The translations under genes were made by a program, and so were the position numbers. Below, piece by piece: positions 48,378 to 58,182 of a DNA stretch of 64,000 bases. Source of the DNA: Clostridium aceticum (lineage in GTDB: Bacteria; Bacillota; Clostridia; Peptostreptococcales; Natronincolaceae); contig NZ_CP009687.1 of assembly GCF_001042715.1 (NCBI RefSeq), positions 3,029,418 through 3,093,417 on the forward strand, read 5' to 3'. How positions within the stretch are numbered: position 1 is the stretch's first letter; each line of letters opens with the position of its first letter. A model generated the notes under the pieces. The model did not search any database. It was not told where the DNA came from and saw only the letters and a list, made by a program, of their open reading frames with translations.

Positions 48378-49121
48378 TTACCAGAGAGACCTATATAATC
48401 GGATTATAAAATCACCACAAAGGATAGACATCACTATGCCTAGTATTAAAAAGGGTGCAAATGCTATGAAATCCTTTCTGGTATAACCCTTCATCAATAT
48501 AAGCACTATGCCAAACAATCCCCCAGTGATAAAGGCAAGAAAAAGGGTCAGGAGAGTATGTAACACCCCGAAGTACATCCCTATCGCAAACATTAGCTTA
48601 ATATCACCGCCGCCGAACCCCCCTTCGGTTATCAGTGCCAGTACTAAAAGTGTTCCTCCTCCCAGTAATGCTCCTCCTATAGCGTTAACCCAGCTGATCT
48701 CTGGAGTAAAAAACTGCCAAATTATTCCCCACATCATAATAATGATTACTAAGCCGTCAGGAATGATTTTATGTTGTAAATCAATGAAAAATATCACAAT
48801 AAGAACAGAAAATAAAAATAAATATTTAAGTAACTGTATATCCGTATAAAACTTATAACCTAGGACTAAATACACCACTCCCGTAAAAAGCTCTATCATA
48901 GGGTACCGAAGTTTGATGTTTCCATGACAATATCTGCACTTTCCTCCTAAAACCAAATAGCTTACCACAGGAATCAAGTCATAAAATTTTAACGAAGTTC
49001 GACATTGAGGACAGTGAGATGAATTATACACTACTGATTTTCCTAGAGGTATCCTATGAATACATACATTTAAAAAGGAACCAATGAAAACTCCTAAGAT
49101 TGTAATAAGCGTTAAAACCAT
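48378..49121 (-). CDS. pilD: Prepilin peptidase (A24 family)
   Basis: Bifunctional leader peptidase and N-methyltransferase for type IV prepilins. The 247-residue polytopic protein has the cytoplasmic zinc site CPQC...CRYC (about 37-62) and both catalytic aspartates (FIDLQHKIIPDGLV and GGGDIKLMFAIG). GAAGGAGGG site. Last core gene of the pilus operon. Confidence 0.93.
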   Translation of the reverse strand: MVLTLITILGVFIGSFLNVCIHRIPLGKSVVYNSSHCPQCRTSLKFYDLIPVVSYLVLGGKCRYCHGNIKLRYPMIELFTGVVYLVLGYKFYTDIQLLKYLFLFSVLIVIFFIDLQHKIIPDGLVIIIMMWGIIWQFFTPEISWVNAIGGALLGGGTLLVLALITEGGFGGGDIKLMFAIGMYFGVLHTLLTLFLAFITGGLFGIVLILMKGYTRKDFIAFAPFLILGIVMSILCGDFIIRLYRSLW

Positions 49122-49137
49122 AACGACCCTCCTTCCG

Positions 49138-49183
49138 TTTTATATTTATTTGTAGCAATCATAGTAGATGTTTTTTGAAACCT
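49138..49183. repeat. Short duplicated fragment of a stalk-domain gene
   Basis: About 45 bases nearly match 47841-47886 within the stalk domain of the beta-propeller gene (shared ATATTTATTTGTAG and ATCATAGTAGATG). It lies between pilC and pilD and is probably a remnant of a lost stalk-domain gene. Confidence 0.45.
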
Positions 49184-49241
49184 TCTCATTCTATCTCTCC
49201 AGCTTTAATTGATGAATCAAAAATAGTTCTCTGACTCCTTC

Positions 49242-50474
49242 TTAAGAATAGGCGGATATAATTGCCATGATCATTGCTGCTGCAATAAAAGCCACAAATC
49301 CTCCCAGAAAAATCAACATGATAGGTTCTATGACACCAATCATCCGCTTTATTTTCATATCAAGAAGTCTTGAGTAAATATCACCAACCATCTCAAAACA
49401 AGAATCTAAACCTCCTGTTTCTTCTCCTACCTTAATCATATTAGCCATCATTAATGGAAAAAATTTTCCTGCTTTAAACATAGGGTCAGAAATACTATCA
49501 CCATAACTTATACTTTCTACCATACCATCAATAATAAGTTTTACAGCCCTATTACTCATGGTATCCCTGGTAGCTTTAAGTGCTGCAATGACAGGAATAC
49601 CACTGCCAATCAACATAGCAAGGGTTTTAGCAAAAAAAACAATATCCGAGTAATGAAAAACTCCTCCCAATATAGGAAGATAAATCTTATATTTATCAAT
49701 TTTTAATCTAGTAAAGGCTATAAAATGAGCACTAACCAGGGTAACAATGAATATACCTAAACCAACTCCTATGTTAATCAGATTACTGGAAACCTTATCT
49801 GAAATAGTTATAAGAAGCTGAGTAATCCATGGCAGCTCCCCTCCCATGGTATCCAAAAACGCTGCAATCTCAGGAATTACTTTACCCAACATATAAGTAA
49901 TTGCACCAATAGCTACTATTAAAATGATGGCTGGATAAGAAAGACTTGTAATAATCTGGTTTCTAAGGGTCAGCTTTTCATCCCAGTAAGAAGTAATACG
50001 ATTTATTGCCACCTCAATTAACCCGCTGGTTTCTCCCGTTTTTAATACATTTGTCACCATAAGCGGAAAGATTCTTGGAAACTTACTCATTGCTTCACTT
50101 AGAGGATTACCAAGCTCTACATCTTTACGGATTTCTAAAAGGGCATGCTTAAATTTCTTATTGCTTGTCTGCTTCTCCAGAATAGAAAGAGAAGAAATAA
50201 TAGAAACGCCTGCATTGATTAAGGCTCCCAACTGAATTAAAAACAGCACAACATCAGCTGCTTTTACAATACTGATCTTAATCAATAAATTATCAAAATT
50301 CAAAGATTCAGCTGTCGGCTTATCCATGATATGCAGGTTCTCTTCAAATATTTTTGTTATAATTAAACCGTTTTTACGCAGATTACTTGCTGCTTCTGTA
50401 GAGCTGGCTCCAGATACAAGTCCTTTTACAGTTTTACCTTTATAATCAATAGCTTCGTAATTGTAGCTAGGCAT
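49242..50474 (-). CDS. pilC: Type IV pilus inner-membrane platform protein
   Basis: A 410-residue GspF/PilC protein with two T2SSF domains (about 70-195 and 275-400), motifs FPRIFPLMVTNVLKTGETSGLIE and FFPLMMANMIKVGEETGGLD, and three membrane segments. It couples the PilB/PilT motors to pilin assembly. It follows pilB by 27 bases. Confidence 0.93.
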   Translation of the reverse strand: MPSYNYEAIDYKGKTVKGLVSGASSTEAASNLRKNGLIITKIFEENLHIMDKPTAESLNFDNLLIKISIVKAADVVLFLIQLGALINAGVSIISSLSILEKQTSNKKFKHALLEIRKDVELGNPLSEAMSKFPRIFPLMVTNVLKTGETSGLIEVAINRITSYWDEKLTLRNQIITSLSYPAIILIVAIGAITYMLGKVIPEIAAFLDTMGGELPWITQLLITISDKVSSNLINIGVGLGIFIVTLVSAHFIAFTRLKIDKYKIYLPILGGVFHYSDIVFFAKTLAMLIGSGIPVIAALKATRDTMSNRAVKLIIDGMVESISYGDSISDPMFKAGKFFPLMMANMIKVGEETGGLDSCFEMVGDIYSRLLDMKIKRMIGVIEPIMLIFLGGFVAFIAAAMIMAIISAYS

Positions 50475-50501
50475 TATGTTCTCACCTACCTGTAAATTTT
50501 A

Positions 50502-52133
50502 TTATAAATCCATAGTAGCTTTAAGTATATCTGTAAATGTAGCTATGCCATTACGGATTTTCATTATACCGTCTTCCCGAAGGGTATGCATATGGTCTTT
50601 TAAGTATTCTTTAATATCTGCTGTATCAATACCTGCTGCAATCATCTTTTGTAATTCCCGATTAATTACTAATAGCTCAAAAATTCCTGATCTTCCTTTG
50701 TATCCTGTACCATTGCAGTAGACACAGCCTTTGCTGGAATAAAAAGCTTCTTCACTATCTGGTTCTATTCCCAATGTTTCCAATTCAGCTGAAGTAGGAA
50801 TATATTTCTCTCTACAATTAGGACAAACGATTCTAATAAGTCGCTGAGCCACAACTCCCCTTAAAGCCGAACTAACCAAAAAACGCTCACAACCCATATC
50901 GATAAGCCTGTCAATAGCACTTACCGCATCATTGGTATGAAGAGTAGAAAGCACCAGATGACCAGTAAGAGCAGCTTGCAGGGCTAGGCGGGCAGTTTCT
51001 GTATCTCTTATTTCTCCTACCATTACAACGTCAGGATCCTGTCTCAAAACCGCCCTTAAAGTACTGCTAAAGGTTAATTTTCTAGAATTTTCATCCACTT
51101 GCACCTGAGTAATACGGTTCATTTGCAGTTCTACTGGATCTTCAATAGTGATGATATTTACCTTGTCATTTATTAAAAATTTAAGGGCAGAATATAGAGT
51201 GAAGGTTTTTCCGCTGCCTGTAGGCCCTGTAACAAGAATCAGGCCGTGAGGCAGTTGTAAAATTTCCCGAAAAGACGCCATGATTTCTTTTTCCATACCA
51301 ATATCTTCAAGCTTCAATTGCTTATTTTTCAGGGAAAAAATTCTTAGAACAGCTTTCTCTCCTTTGGCACTGGGTAAAATGGATATACGAATACTTGCTG
51401 AAGCGCCATTTTCCTGACTAAACATAAAACCACCGTCTTGAGGACTGCGTTTTTCTGCTATATTCATATTGCCCAATATTTTAAGCCGTGAAATAACCTG
51501 AGCAGCTACGTTACTTGGATAAACCTCCACAGTTTTCAGATGTCCGTCAACCCTCATACGAACCCGCAGACCTTCGTCGTCTGGCTCCAGATGGAGGTCA
51601 GAGGCACGCTCCATAATAGATCTTATAATCATACTTTCTACTAATTTTACTGCATAATCTGGTTCCTCTGCTGTGGTTTGTTCCTCCACTACAATCGGTG
51701 TCGTATCTAATTGATAGTTTTGTTGGATAATTTCTGTAATCTCTGATGATTTCATCAGTACAGGCTGAATCTTCTTATTTGTAATACGCTTGAGGTTTTC
51801 TAAAATGATATTCTTAATCGGTTCGTTACATGCTACCAATAGAGTGTTTTCTCTTAAGGCGACAGGGACTATGTTGTGTTTTGAAGCCATTAGAGAAGGG
51901 ATCATGTCAGTGAGTTCAGGATTCATATCAACTTCATTTATAGGAAAAAGCTTCATGCCGAAAAACTCACCCAGTAGCATAAGCATTTGTTCTTCTTTGA
52001 CAAAACCCATATCCACCAGTACTTCGCCTAATTTTTTTCCAGTTTTTTGTTGTTCTTTCAAAGCAGTAGCAACTTCCTTAAGACTTAGAACACCCTTACT
52101 AACAAGAAAGTTGCCAATTTTTTGTCTTACCAT
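50502..52133 (-). CDS. pilB: Type IV pilus assembly ATPase
   Basis: A 543-residue GspE/PilB ATPase: N-terminal MshEN domain (about 1-150), then Walker A GPTGSGKTFTLY, Asp box IITIEDPVEL, Walker B VVMVGEIRDTET and the zinc tetracysteine CPNC...CVYC. It powers pilus extension. Complete and of normal length. Confidence 0.95.
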   Translation of the reverse strand: MVRQKIGNFLVSKGVLSLKEVATALKEQQKTGKKLGEVLVDMGFVKEEQMLMLLGEFFGMKLFPINEVDMNPELTDMIPSLMASKHNIVPVALRENTLLVACNEPIKNIILENLKRITNKKIQPVLMKSSEITEIIQQNYQLDTTPIVVEEQTTAEEPDYAVKLVESMIIRSIMERASDLHLEPDDEGLRVRMRVDGHLKTVEVYPSNVAAQVISRLKILGNMNIAEKRSPQDGGFMFSQENGASASIRISILPSAKGEKAVLRIFSLKNKQLKLEDIGMEKEIMASFREILQLPHGLILVTGPTGSGKTFTLYSALKFLINDKVNIITIEDPVELQMNRITQVQVDENSRKLTFSSTLRAVLRQDPDVVMVGEIRDTETARLALQAALTGHLVLSTLHTNDAVSAIDRLIDMGCERFLVSSALRGVVAQRLIRIVCPNCREKYIPTSAELETLGIEPDSEEAFYSSKGCVYCNGTGYKGRSGIFELLVINRELQKMIAAGIDTADIKEYLKDHMHTLREDGIMKIRNGIATFTDILKATMDL

Positions 52134-52134
52134 T

Positions 52135-53212
52135 TTATTTACTCCTTATGTATTGTCCAATTTTTTCTTCCAGAGAAGAATGATTTACAGCTGCCTTCAT
52201 AGCTATTTCTGCATCGATTACTTTGTTTTTTACCAGTTTTTCTAGACATTGGTCCATTGTTTGCATCCCCAGCTTAGTACTTGTTTCAATAGTCTGACAA
52301 ATGCTCTCCGGTTTTCCCAGCCGAATAAGATTACCTATAGCAGGAGTTACCATCATTACTTCTGAAGCCAGAACTCTTCCCGTCCCATCTACTTTAGGCA
52401 ACAGCTGTTGAGAAATTACTGCTTTTAAACAGGAAGATAATTGTTGTCTTATCTGAGATTGTTCATCAGGTGGAAACACCCCGATGATTCTGTTTATAGA
52501 AGAAGCAGCATCACGGGAGTGAAGGGTAGAAAATACTAGATGTCCTGTCTCAGCAGCTCTGATTACAGTCCGTATTGTTTCTAAGTCCCTCATCTCCCCC
52601 ACCAAAATTACATCGGGATCCGCTCTAAGGGCCGACCTCAGAGCATCGGCAAAAGAATCTACATCTGCGTGCAATTCCCGCTGATTAACAATACTCTGTA
52701 TGTTTTGATGAATATATTCAATAGGGTCTTCAACTGTAATAATATTGTGCTTGTACTGTTTATTAATCCTATCAATTATAGCTGCCAAAGTAGTAGACTT
52801 ACCACTTCCTGTAGTTCCGGTAACCAATACTAAACCATTTCTGAGATCCGGCAGGTTAAAAACCGATTGGGGTAACCCTAGACTTTTCAAGTAAAGGTAT
52901 ATTGTCTGCCAGGCTACGGAAAACACTGGTAATAGCACCCCTTTGATAATAGGCATTAATCCTGAAGCGGCCGATTGAATCAAAGGCTATGGCTAGATCT
53001 ACAGAAAGACTGCTTTCTAAAGTATGAACTTGCTGAGGTGTAAGGACTTGATACAGAAGGTTCTTACTGGACTCCGGGCATAAAAGCCCAGCAAAGTCCA
53101 TAGCTTCCAGCTTCCCATTTACTCTTAGCATAGGATGCGCATTGGTTGTCAGATGAAGGTCAGAACCGTTTAGTTTTTTTGTTTGATGCAACAAATCTTC
53201 AATGCGGAGCAT
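52135..53212 (-). pseudogene. pilT: Pilus retraction ATPase with a frameshift
   Basis: Two overlapping frames together make a complete PilT. Frame 1 (53212-52856) carries GSDLHLTTNAHPMLRVNG through NIPLLEKS. Frame 2 (from about 52894 to 52135) carries LGLPQSVFNLPDLRNGLVLV, Walker A GTTGSGKST, GEMRDLETIR and LLPKVDGTGR. The frames join near GAAAAGTCTAGGG; removing one A or adding two restores one reading frame. Either the gene is inactive (no retraction), is phase-variable, or the base is a sequencing error. Confidence 0.88.
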
Positions 53213-53226
53213 TTTACCACCCTTTC

Positions 53227-53859
53227 TTATATTAAAATTTTCATAGTAATTTCAAAGTTATCTGTTTCTTCAATTGCTTTTATTTCAATATGTTCAATCA
53301 CTGTACTCCAGTGCATCTCTTTCAGTTCCTTAATAAACCTGATTAAACTAAGATGATTTCCTTCTAAAACCATTTTATATTCTTGCCAGCTAAAATGCTT
53401 CTTTCCGCTTTCTTCCTCTGGTGTATTATTTTCATCTTCTTTAGTGTTTCTATTAGACCTAGTGTTTTTAGCCGGCTTAGCAGTTTCAACCTTTGGAGGT
53501 TGAAAAACCTGCTCTTTTATCTTTAGTCCGCTGGCTAATGAATGACTGGTAATTTCATTCAACACCTCACTGCCAATTGACTCTGTGATAGCTTTTCTAC
53601 TGTTTAAAACTTCTGAGTACTGATTTGAAATCTCTTGTAAATTATGTCTTTCTTCATTTAATGTATCAGAAATTCTTTTTGTGTTAGGCGGTTCTCCTAA
53701 GCCTAAAATTTCCTCTTCAAGGCTTACTATCTCTGTTTGTATATTTTTATAATCATTCATTTTAGGATCGTATATTTTAGAAAAATATACATATAAGCTT
53801 CCTGCCAATGCAATAGCTATGAGTAAAAACTTTTCTGCTTTTGTAAGTTTACGTTTCAA
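53227..53859 (-). CDS. pilO: PilO-like pilus alignment protein
   Basis: A 210-residue inner-membrane protein: one N-terminal membrane segment (about 8-25), a coiled coil (35-80), a Lys/Asn/Glu-rich linker and a small ferredoxin-like domain (YKMVLEGNHLSLIRFIKELKE). It overlaps the PilM-PilN fusion by 4 bases, the usual place of PilO. Confidence 0.8.
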   Translation of the reverse strand: MKRKLTKAEKFLLIAIALAGSLYVYFSKIYDPKMNDYKNIQTEIVSLEEEILGLGEPPNTKRISDTLNEERHNLQEISNQYSEVLNSRKAITESIGSEVLNEITSHSLASGLKIKEQVFQPPKVETAKPAKNTRSNRNTKEDENNTPEEESGKKHFSWQEYKMVLEGNHLSLIRFIKELKEMHWSTVIEHIEIKAIEETDNFEITMKILI

Positions 53860-55433
53860 GGCTCTTCAGTCCCTTCCTCCATACTTTCAAACATAAATAC
53901 CAGTTGAAAAAAATATACATCTCTAATTTCAACAACTTCTTGAAAATTATCTTCTTCCAAGAAATCCTCTTCAAAAAAGAAAAGTTCTTCCCAATCAGTT
54001 TTAGGAGTATTGTTTTTGGGGATAATCGTCTTTTTAGTATTCTCTTCTTTTTTTTCCTCTCGAAGAATACCTAATACCTTAACATAATTGCACCAACTCT
54101 CCCCTTGTAGCTTTAACAGCAAAGTATACACAGCAGTAGGATCGAAACTGGCTCCTTTGATTTCCCATGCTCCCTCTATCTGAAGAGGATTAATTTCTAA
54201 CAGTTTTAGGTCTAAAGGAGAATAACTGTGTAATGCAGTAAAAAAGTATTCCAGTTCCTGTTTTCTTTCTCTTGAATCATTAGTTAAAAAATTTATTTTA
54301 TTGCTAATTTCTTCCTTTGACTTCCTTAAGTCTTCTGTTTCCTTTCTAAGACCAGCATATCGGTCTATTGAACTCTTAATGTTATCCCTTTCTAAGTTTA
54401 AAGTCTCTCTCCGAGCCACTGCTTGTTTCGTTTGGTAGCCTATAAACAAGTAGTGGATTAGAAAAAAAGCGATAAAGACCAGCATCACTGCAATAGGAAA
54501 AATGTGAATCCTATCCTTGAATAGTTTGTATAGGTCTATTCTATCGTCAACGCCTATGGTTCTTCGCTTAATATGTAGTTCCCTTAGCGCAGCACCGACA
54601 ATAGCTACAAACTCTGGAATATTTTCTCCGCTTTCAGCCTGCATTTGAAATACTTCAGCTCTGCCCTTGAACTTATTCTCAAAGTGTTGAATACTTCTTG
54701 GATCCAATTCCTTAGAGCAGCTGATGATAAATCTTTGTTCAGAAAACTTTAAGTCTTCTATAAACTCATCAATAGATAGTTCTATTTCCATAATTTCGGA
54801 ATAACCTTTAGAATCCTGTGAAATAGCTAAATCTACAGGAAAGGTAACAATATTACTGATTTGCCCTTTATTTACATGAGCAATTTTTATGGCATCTTTA
54901 TTTATATTCAAAAAAGTAAATTCTTTTTCCCTTTCAGCATACATTACCCCTGCAGGAAAACAAGCATCTACAGGATAAACTTTTTTCAGTTTCAGGTCAC
55001 ACTCTTTACAAACTTCTTTATAAGCCTGATAATCTTCAGCACCCAGCATAGATACCCATACTTGCCTTTGTGACTCATCTGTTTCAACTCCGGGTTCATA
55101 ACCTATCAGACTTTCTACTACAGGAATTGTTACATAAGGTTCTGCTTCCCACCGTATAGCTTCTTTTAGTTGATAAGGCCTTAATTTTTTTAATCTTTTC
55201 TTATCCATCGATATTTCCACCATATTGGTGGCAGGACTTATCAATACTACGTCCTTCGGACATTTCCCGATCCTTGTAATAATTGCTGATAATTCTGCAG
55301 CAGATAAATAATCTCCTATTTCTGTCCGTTCAACAGTGAGATACTCACTGATACTAAAACCGCGGACTCTTCTTTTTACAACCGCTGCCCGTAATACTTG
55401 TTCATCAATTTCTACCACTAATACAGAGAGCAA
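53856..55433 (-). CDS. PilM-PilN fusion protein
   Basis: A 525-residue protein joining two normally separate pilus subunits. Residues 1-290 are PilM-like (actin fold; MVEISMDKKRLKKLRPYQLKEAIRWEAE interface and VAIVGAALRE). A membrane segment lies at about 314-332, then a PilN-like coiled coil and periplasmic-type domain (335-460) and an acidic, Phe-rich tail (460-525). TTG start behind GGGGGG. The fusion would tether PilM permanently to the membrane complex. Confidence 0.82.
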   Translation of the reverse strand: MLSVLVVEIDEQVLRAAVVKRRVRGFSISEYLTVERTEIGDYLSAAELSAIITRIGKCPKDVVLISPATNMVEISMDKKRLKKLRPYQLKEAIRWEAEPYVTIPVVESLIGYEPGVETDESQRQVWVSMLGAEDYQAYKEVCKECDLKLKKVYPVDACFPAGVMYAEREKEFTFLNINKDAIKIAHVNKGQISNIVTFPVDLAISQDSKGYSEIMEIELSIDEFIEDLKFSEQRFIISCSKELDPRSIQHFENKFKGRAEVFQMQAESGENIPEFVAIVGAALRELHIKRRTIGVDDRIDLYKLFKDRIHIFPIAVMLVFIAFFLIHYLFIGYQTKQAVARRETLNLERDNIKSSIDRYAGLRKETEDLRKSKEEISNKINFLTNDSRERKQELEYFFTALHSYSPLDLKLLEINPLQIEGAWEIKGASFDPTAVYTLLLKLQGESWCNYVKVLGILREEKKEENTKKTIIPKNNTPKTDWEELFFFEEDFLEEDNFQEVVEIRDVYFFQLVFMFESMEEGTEEP

Positions 55434-55480
55434 TGCCGTCCCCCCTTTTTTTGCAAAATATGTGTTTACTGTTGTCTCTG

Positions 55481-58168
55481 CTATTCATCTTCTTCTGGTG
55501 GATCTACCTCATCTGGTGGTCTTTTGATATAAAAGTTTAATCTCTCCTTTGTTGGAGACTGCGTCCCACCAATACCAATAAAAATGTCTATTTCTCTTTT
55601 TTCTCCTTCTATTATTATTTCAAAATTTCTCTTTCCGCAGACGACATCTTCCACCTGTAAGTTAATACCATGATATCCTGGGCCTGTTTCACTACGGCCA
55701 GGAACAGTGATTACTTTTTCTTTACTACCCTTAGGTTTATGATGCAATTTCACAGTAATTTCTTTTGGATCATAGGATTCATTATATATATTCCCTCTTA
55801 CAGTTATTGTGCCAACCTTCCATTCACTTTTATCTATATATCTTGCTATGTCATCATTATCATCTGCATCTAAATCTACTTTACCATCAGCACCACCGCT
55901 TATAATGATAAGTCTGTTTTCATTTTCATTTAATTCAAAGTGTATAGGTTTACCCCATGCATCCCTTAAAACATCTATGGGTTTTTGTATATAAGGTCCC
56001 CTCCATTCAAATCCTTGTCCTGCTCCTTCTTTTATTTTCCATAAGTCCTGAGGTTGTTGGTATTCTGTGATACCATCAGAACTAGATATATTTGTAAAAG
56101 TAGGCCAATCCCCCATATCGCCTAGATACCCTCCTACAATTCTTCTTCCTGAAGCATCAAAGGCATCTGCTCCCAAAAAAGCTTCTCGTACTCTTTCAAG
56201 GATTTTTATAGTATCCTCGATCTTCTTTTTATCCATCATTGCAATATCGCCGCTCTTCCATTCATAATCAAAAATATCTATATACAGGTCATCTTCTGTA
56301 TCAATATTGCCATCAATACCGGGACTGGTTATTCTCAAATATTCGTTACCATCTGAATTTCTATCTATTTCGAAATATATTTCATTATTCCAAGCGTCTC
56401 TAATAAGTTGATTTCCTCCTATTCCCCATGGTTCGGTTATATAAGGACCTTTCCAGAGAGGATCAGTTTTCTTCTTCCACAAATAAATTGGCTGGCCGTA
56501 TAATTCCTCATAGTCATTTTCAAGGAACTCTATCCAGCTGGGATCATCAAAATCATCATCCCAATAATACAGTTTGGGCCAATCTCCTATATCTCCTATA
56601 TATCCTCCTACATTTTTTCTCCCCATGGCATCTATTGCATCTACTCTTCCTATAATAGCTCTCCTTAACTCTTGAAGTATTTCCATGGTCTCTTCTTCCT
56701 TGCCTATGTTTCTTGGTTCGTACCATTCGTTAGGTGTAATTTTAATCACAATGTTATCTTTATTCCCTTTTCCCTCAGGATTTACAGCATCTTTATCATA
56801 ATGAGTGTCCCCAATGCTAGGGTCAGGCAAAATTATCTCACCATCTGCTCCGGCGCTGATCATCAACAGACTGGTTTCATTGCCACTGCCTTCCTTAATA
56901 AAGTAAAGAGCTTCCCCCCATGCATCACTCAGCTTGCCTCCAACATGCCTCTGCTGAAATCTTTTCTTATCCTCTTCATCTAATCCATCCAACCTATCCA
57001 GTGCAGACTTTTTTAACTCCTCCAATAGATTTTTTGTATCATCGGGAAAAGGATCTTCCCTGGGATAATCAATATAAGGACCCAACCATCTGCTATAATC
57101 AGGAACATCCTCCGCCAAATCAGGATCTCCTAGAGATAATCCTGCTTCCCAGAGACCTCTGGGCTGTCCTTTGCCTATTTCTACTTCTTCTTTATCCTCG
57201 TCCCAGTCCCAACGTAGGCCTTCTTTATTCCAAATAGGTTCGTAGAGTTTGGGAAGTGTATTCATATCCCTTACATACCCTCCAATTACCCGTATTCCCT
57301 CTCTGTCATAAACATTTTGAGGCCCGATAATAGCAGTGCGAATGTTCTCCAGAATCTCATAGGTAGCCTCCGTTCGCTGAGCTAAGTTATACCATTCCCT
57401 ATGCTTGATTTCTAAAACAATGTTATCTTCATTTTCCTTATCAGCATTCTGATTATATTTTTCTCCGGGATCAGGTAAAACTATTTTACCACTAGGACCA
57501 GCACTGATCATCAAAAGACTGGGACCTTCTGCCGTATCCTGCTTAATAAAATACAGGACTCTTCCCCAGGCATCACTCAGCTTACCTTCAACATACCGCT
57601 GTTCAAACCTTCCCTTATCATCCGGATCTAAATCATCCAGTTCATCTACTCCTTTAAGTTGTTTTTCCAGTTCTTTTGTGTTTTCGGGATAGGGATCCTT
57701 CGGGTAGTAAAGATAAGGTCCCTTCCAACTGCTGTAGTCAGGAGCATCCTCTGTCAAATCAGTGCTTCCCAAAGACCGTCCTTCTTCCCAGAGGCCTCGA
57801 GGCTGTCCTCTACCGTTGACTACTTCTTCATCATCATCCTTCCATTTCCAGACTTTGTTAGTATTATCCCATTCAGCTTCATATAGTTTGGGGAATGCAT
57901 CCATATCTTTCACATAGCCGCCAATGATCCGGATTCCTTCACTGTCAAAAACATTTGGAGTCCCGATAATGGCGGTACGGATATTTCTCAGAATTTCATG
58001 AGTGTCTTTAGTTTTTTGGGTGTTATTCATATGTCCGATAAAAGGCACTATCATTGCCGCTAGAAAGCTCATGATGCTGAGGACAACAATTATCTCCAAT
58101 AGTGTAAAACCGCCTTTCATGTAATTTTTTTGTGTTTTTTCTGTCATCCCCTTTAACAACATGGACAT
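55481..58168 (-). CDS. Giant pseudopilin with four repeated GspG-like head domains
   Basis: An 895-residue prepilin. The leader ends MKGG, cleaved before FTLLEIIVVLSIMSFLAAMI. Four head repeats begin near residues 56, 267, 492 and 648, each with EIL-NIRTAIIG, GGYV-DM--PKLYE, a WKGPY block, a DAWG block and a SAG--G(E/K)I block. These match the GspG major-pseudopilin head, including its calcium-loop DAWG region. Usual pseudopilins have one head and 130-200 residues. A C-terminal beta domain (about 785-895) follows. Likely a tip or minor pilin; role unknown. Confidence 0.8.
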   Translation of the reverse strand: MSMLLKGMTEKTQKNYMKGGFTLLEIIVVLSIMSFLAAMIVPFIGHMNNTQKTKDTHEILRNIRTAIIGTPNVFDSEGIRIIGGYVKDMDAFPKLYEAEWDNTNKVWKWKDDDEEVVNGRGQPRGLWEEGRSLGSTDLTEDAPDYSSWKGPYLYYPKDPYPENTKELEKQLKGVDELDDLDPDDKGRFEQRYVEGKLSDAWGRVLYFIKQDTAEGPSLLMISAGPSGKIVLPDPGEKYNQNADKENEDNIVLEIKHREWYNLAQRTEATYEILENIRTAIIGPQNVYDREGIRVIGGYVRDMNTLPKLYEPIWNKEGLRWDWDEDKEEVEIGKGQPRGLWEAGLSLGDPDLAEDVPDYSRWLGPYIDYPREDPFPDDTKNLLEELKKSALDRLDGLDEEDKKRFQQRHVGGKLSDAWGEALYFIKEGSGNETSLLMISAGADGEIILPDPSIGDTHYDKDAVNPEGKGNKDNIVIKITPNEWYEPRNIGKEEETMEILQELRRAIIGRVDAIDAMGRKNVGGYIGDIGDWPKLYYWDDDFDDPSWIEFLENDYEELYGQPIYLWKKKTDPLWKGPYITEPWGIGGNQLIRDAWNNEIYFEIDRNSDGNEYLRITSPGIDGNIDTEDDLYIDIFDYEWKSGDIAMMDKKKIEDTIKILERVREAFLGADAFDASGRRIVGGYLGDMGDWPTFTNISSSDGITEYQQPQDLWKIKEGAGQGFEWRGPYIQKPIDVLRDAWGKPIHFELNENENRLIIISGGADGKVDLDADDNDDIARYIDKSEWKVGTITVRGNIYNESYDPKEITVKLHHKPKGSKEKVITVPGRSETGPGYHGINLQVEDVVCGKRNFEIIIEGEKREIDIFIGIGGTQSPTKERLNFYIKRPPDEVDPPEEDE

Positions 58169-58182
58169 TTCCCCTCCCCTTT

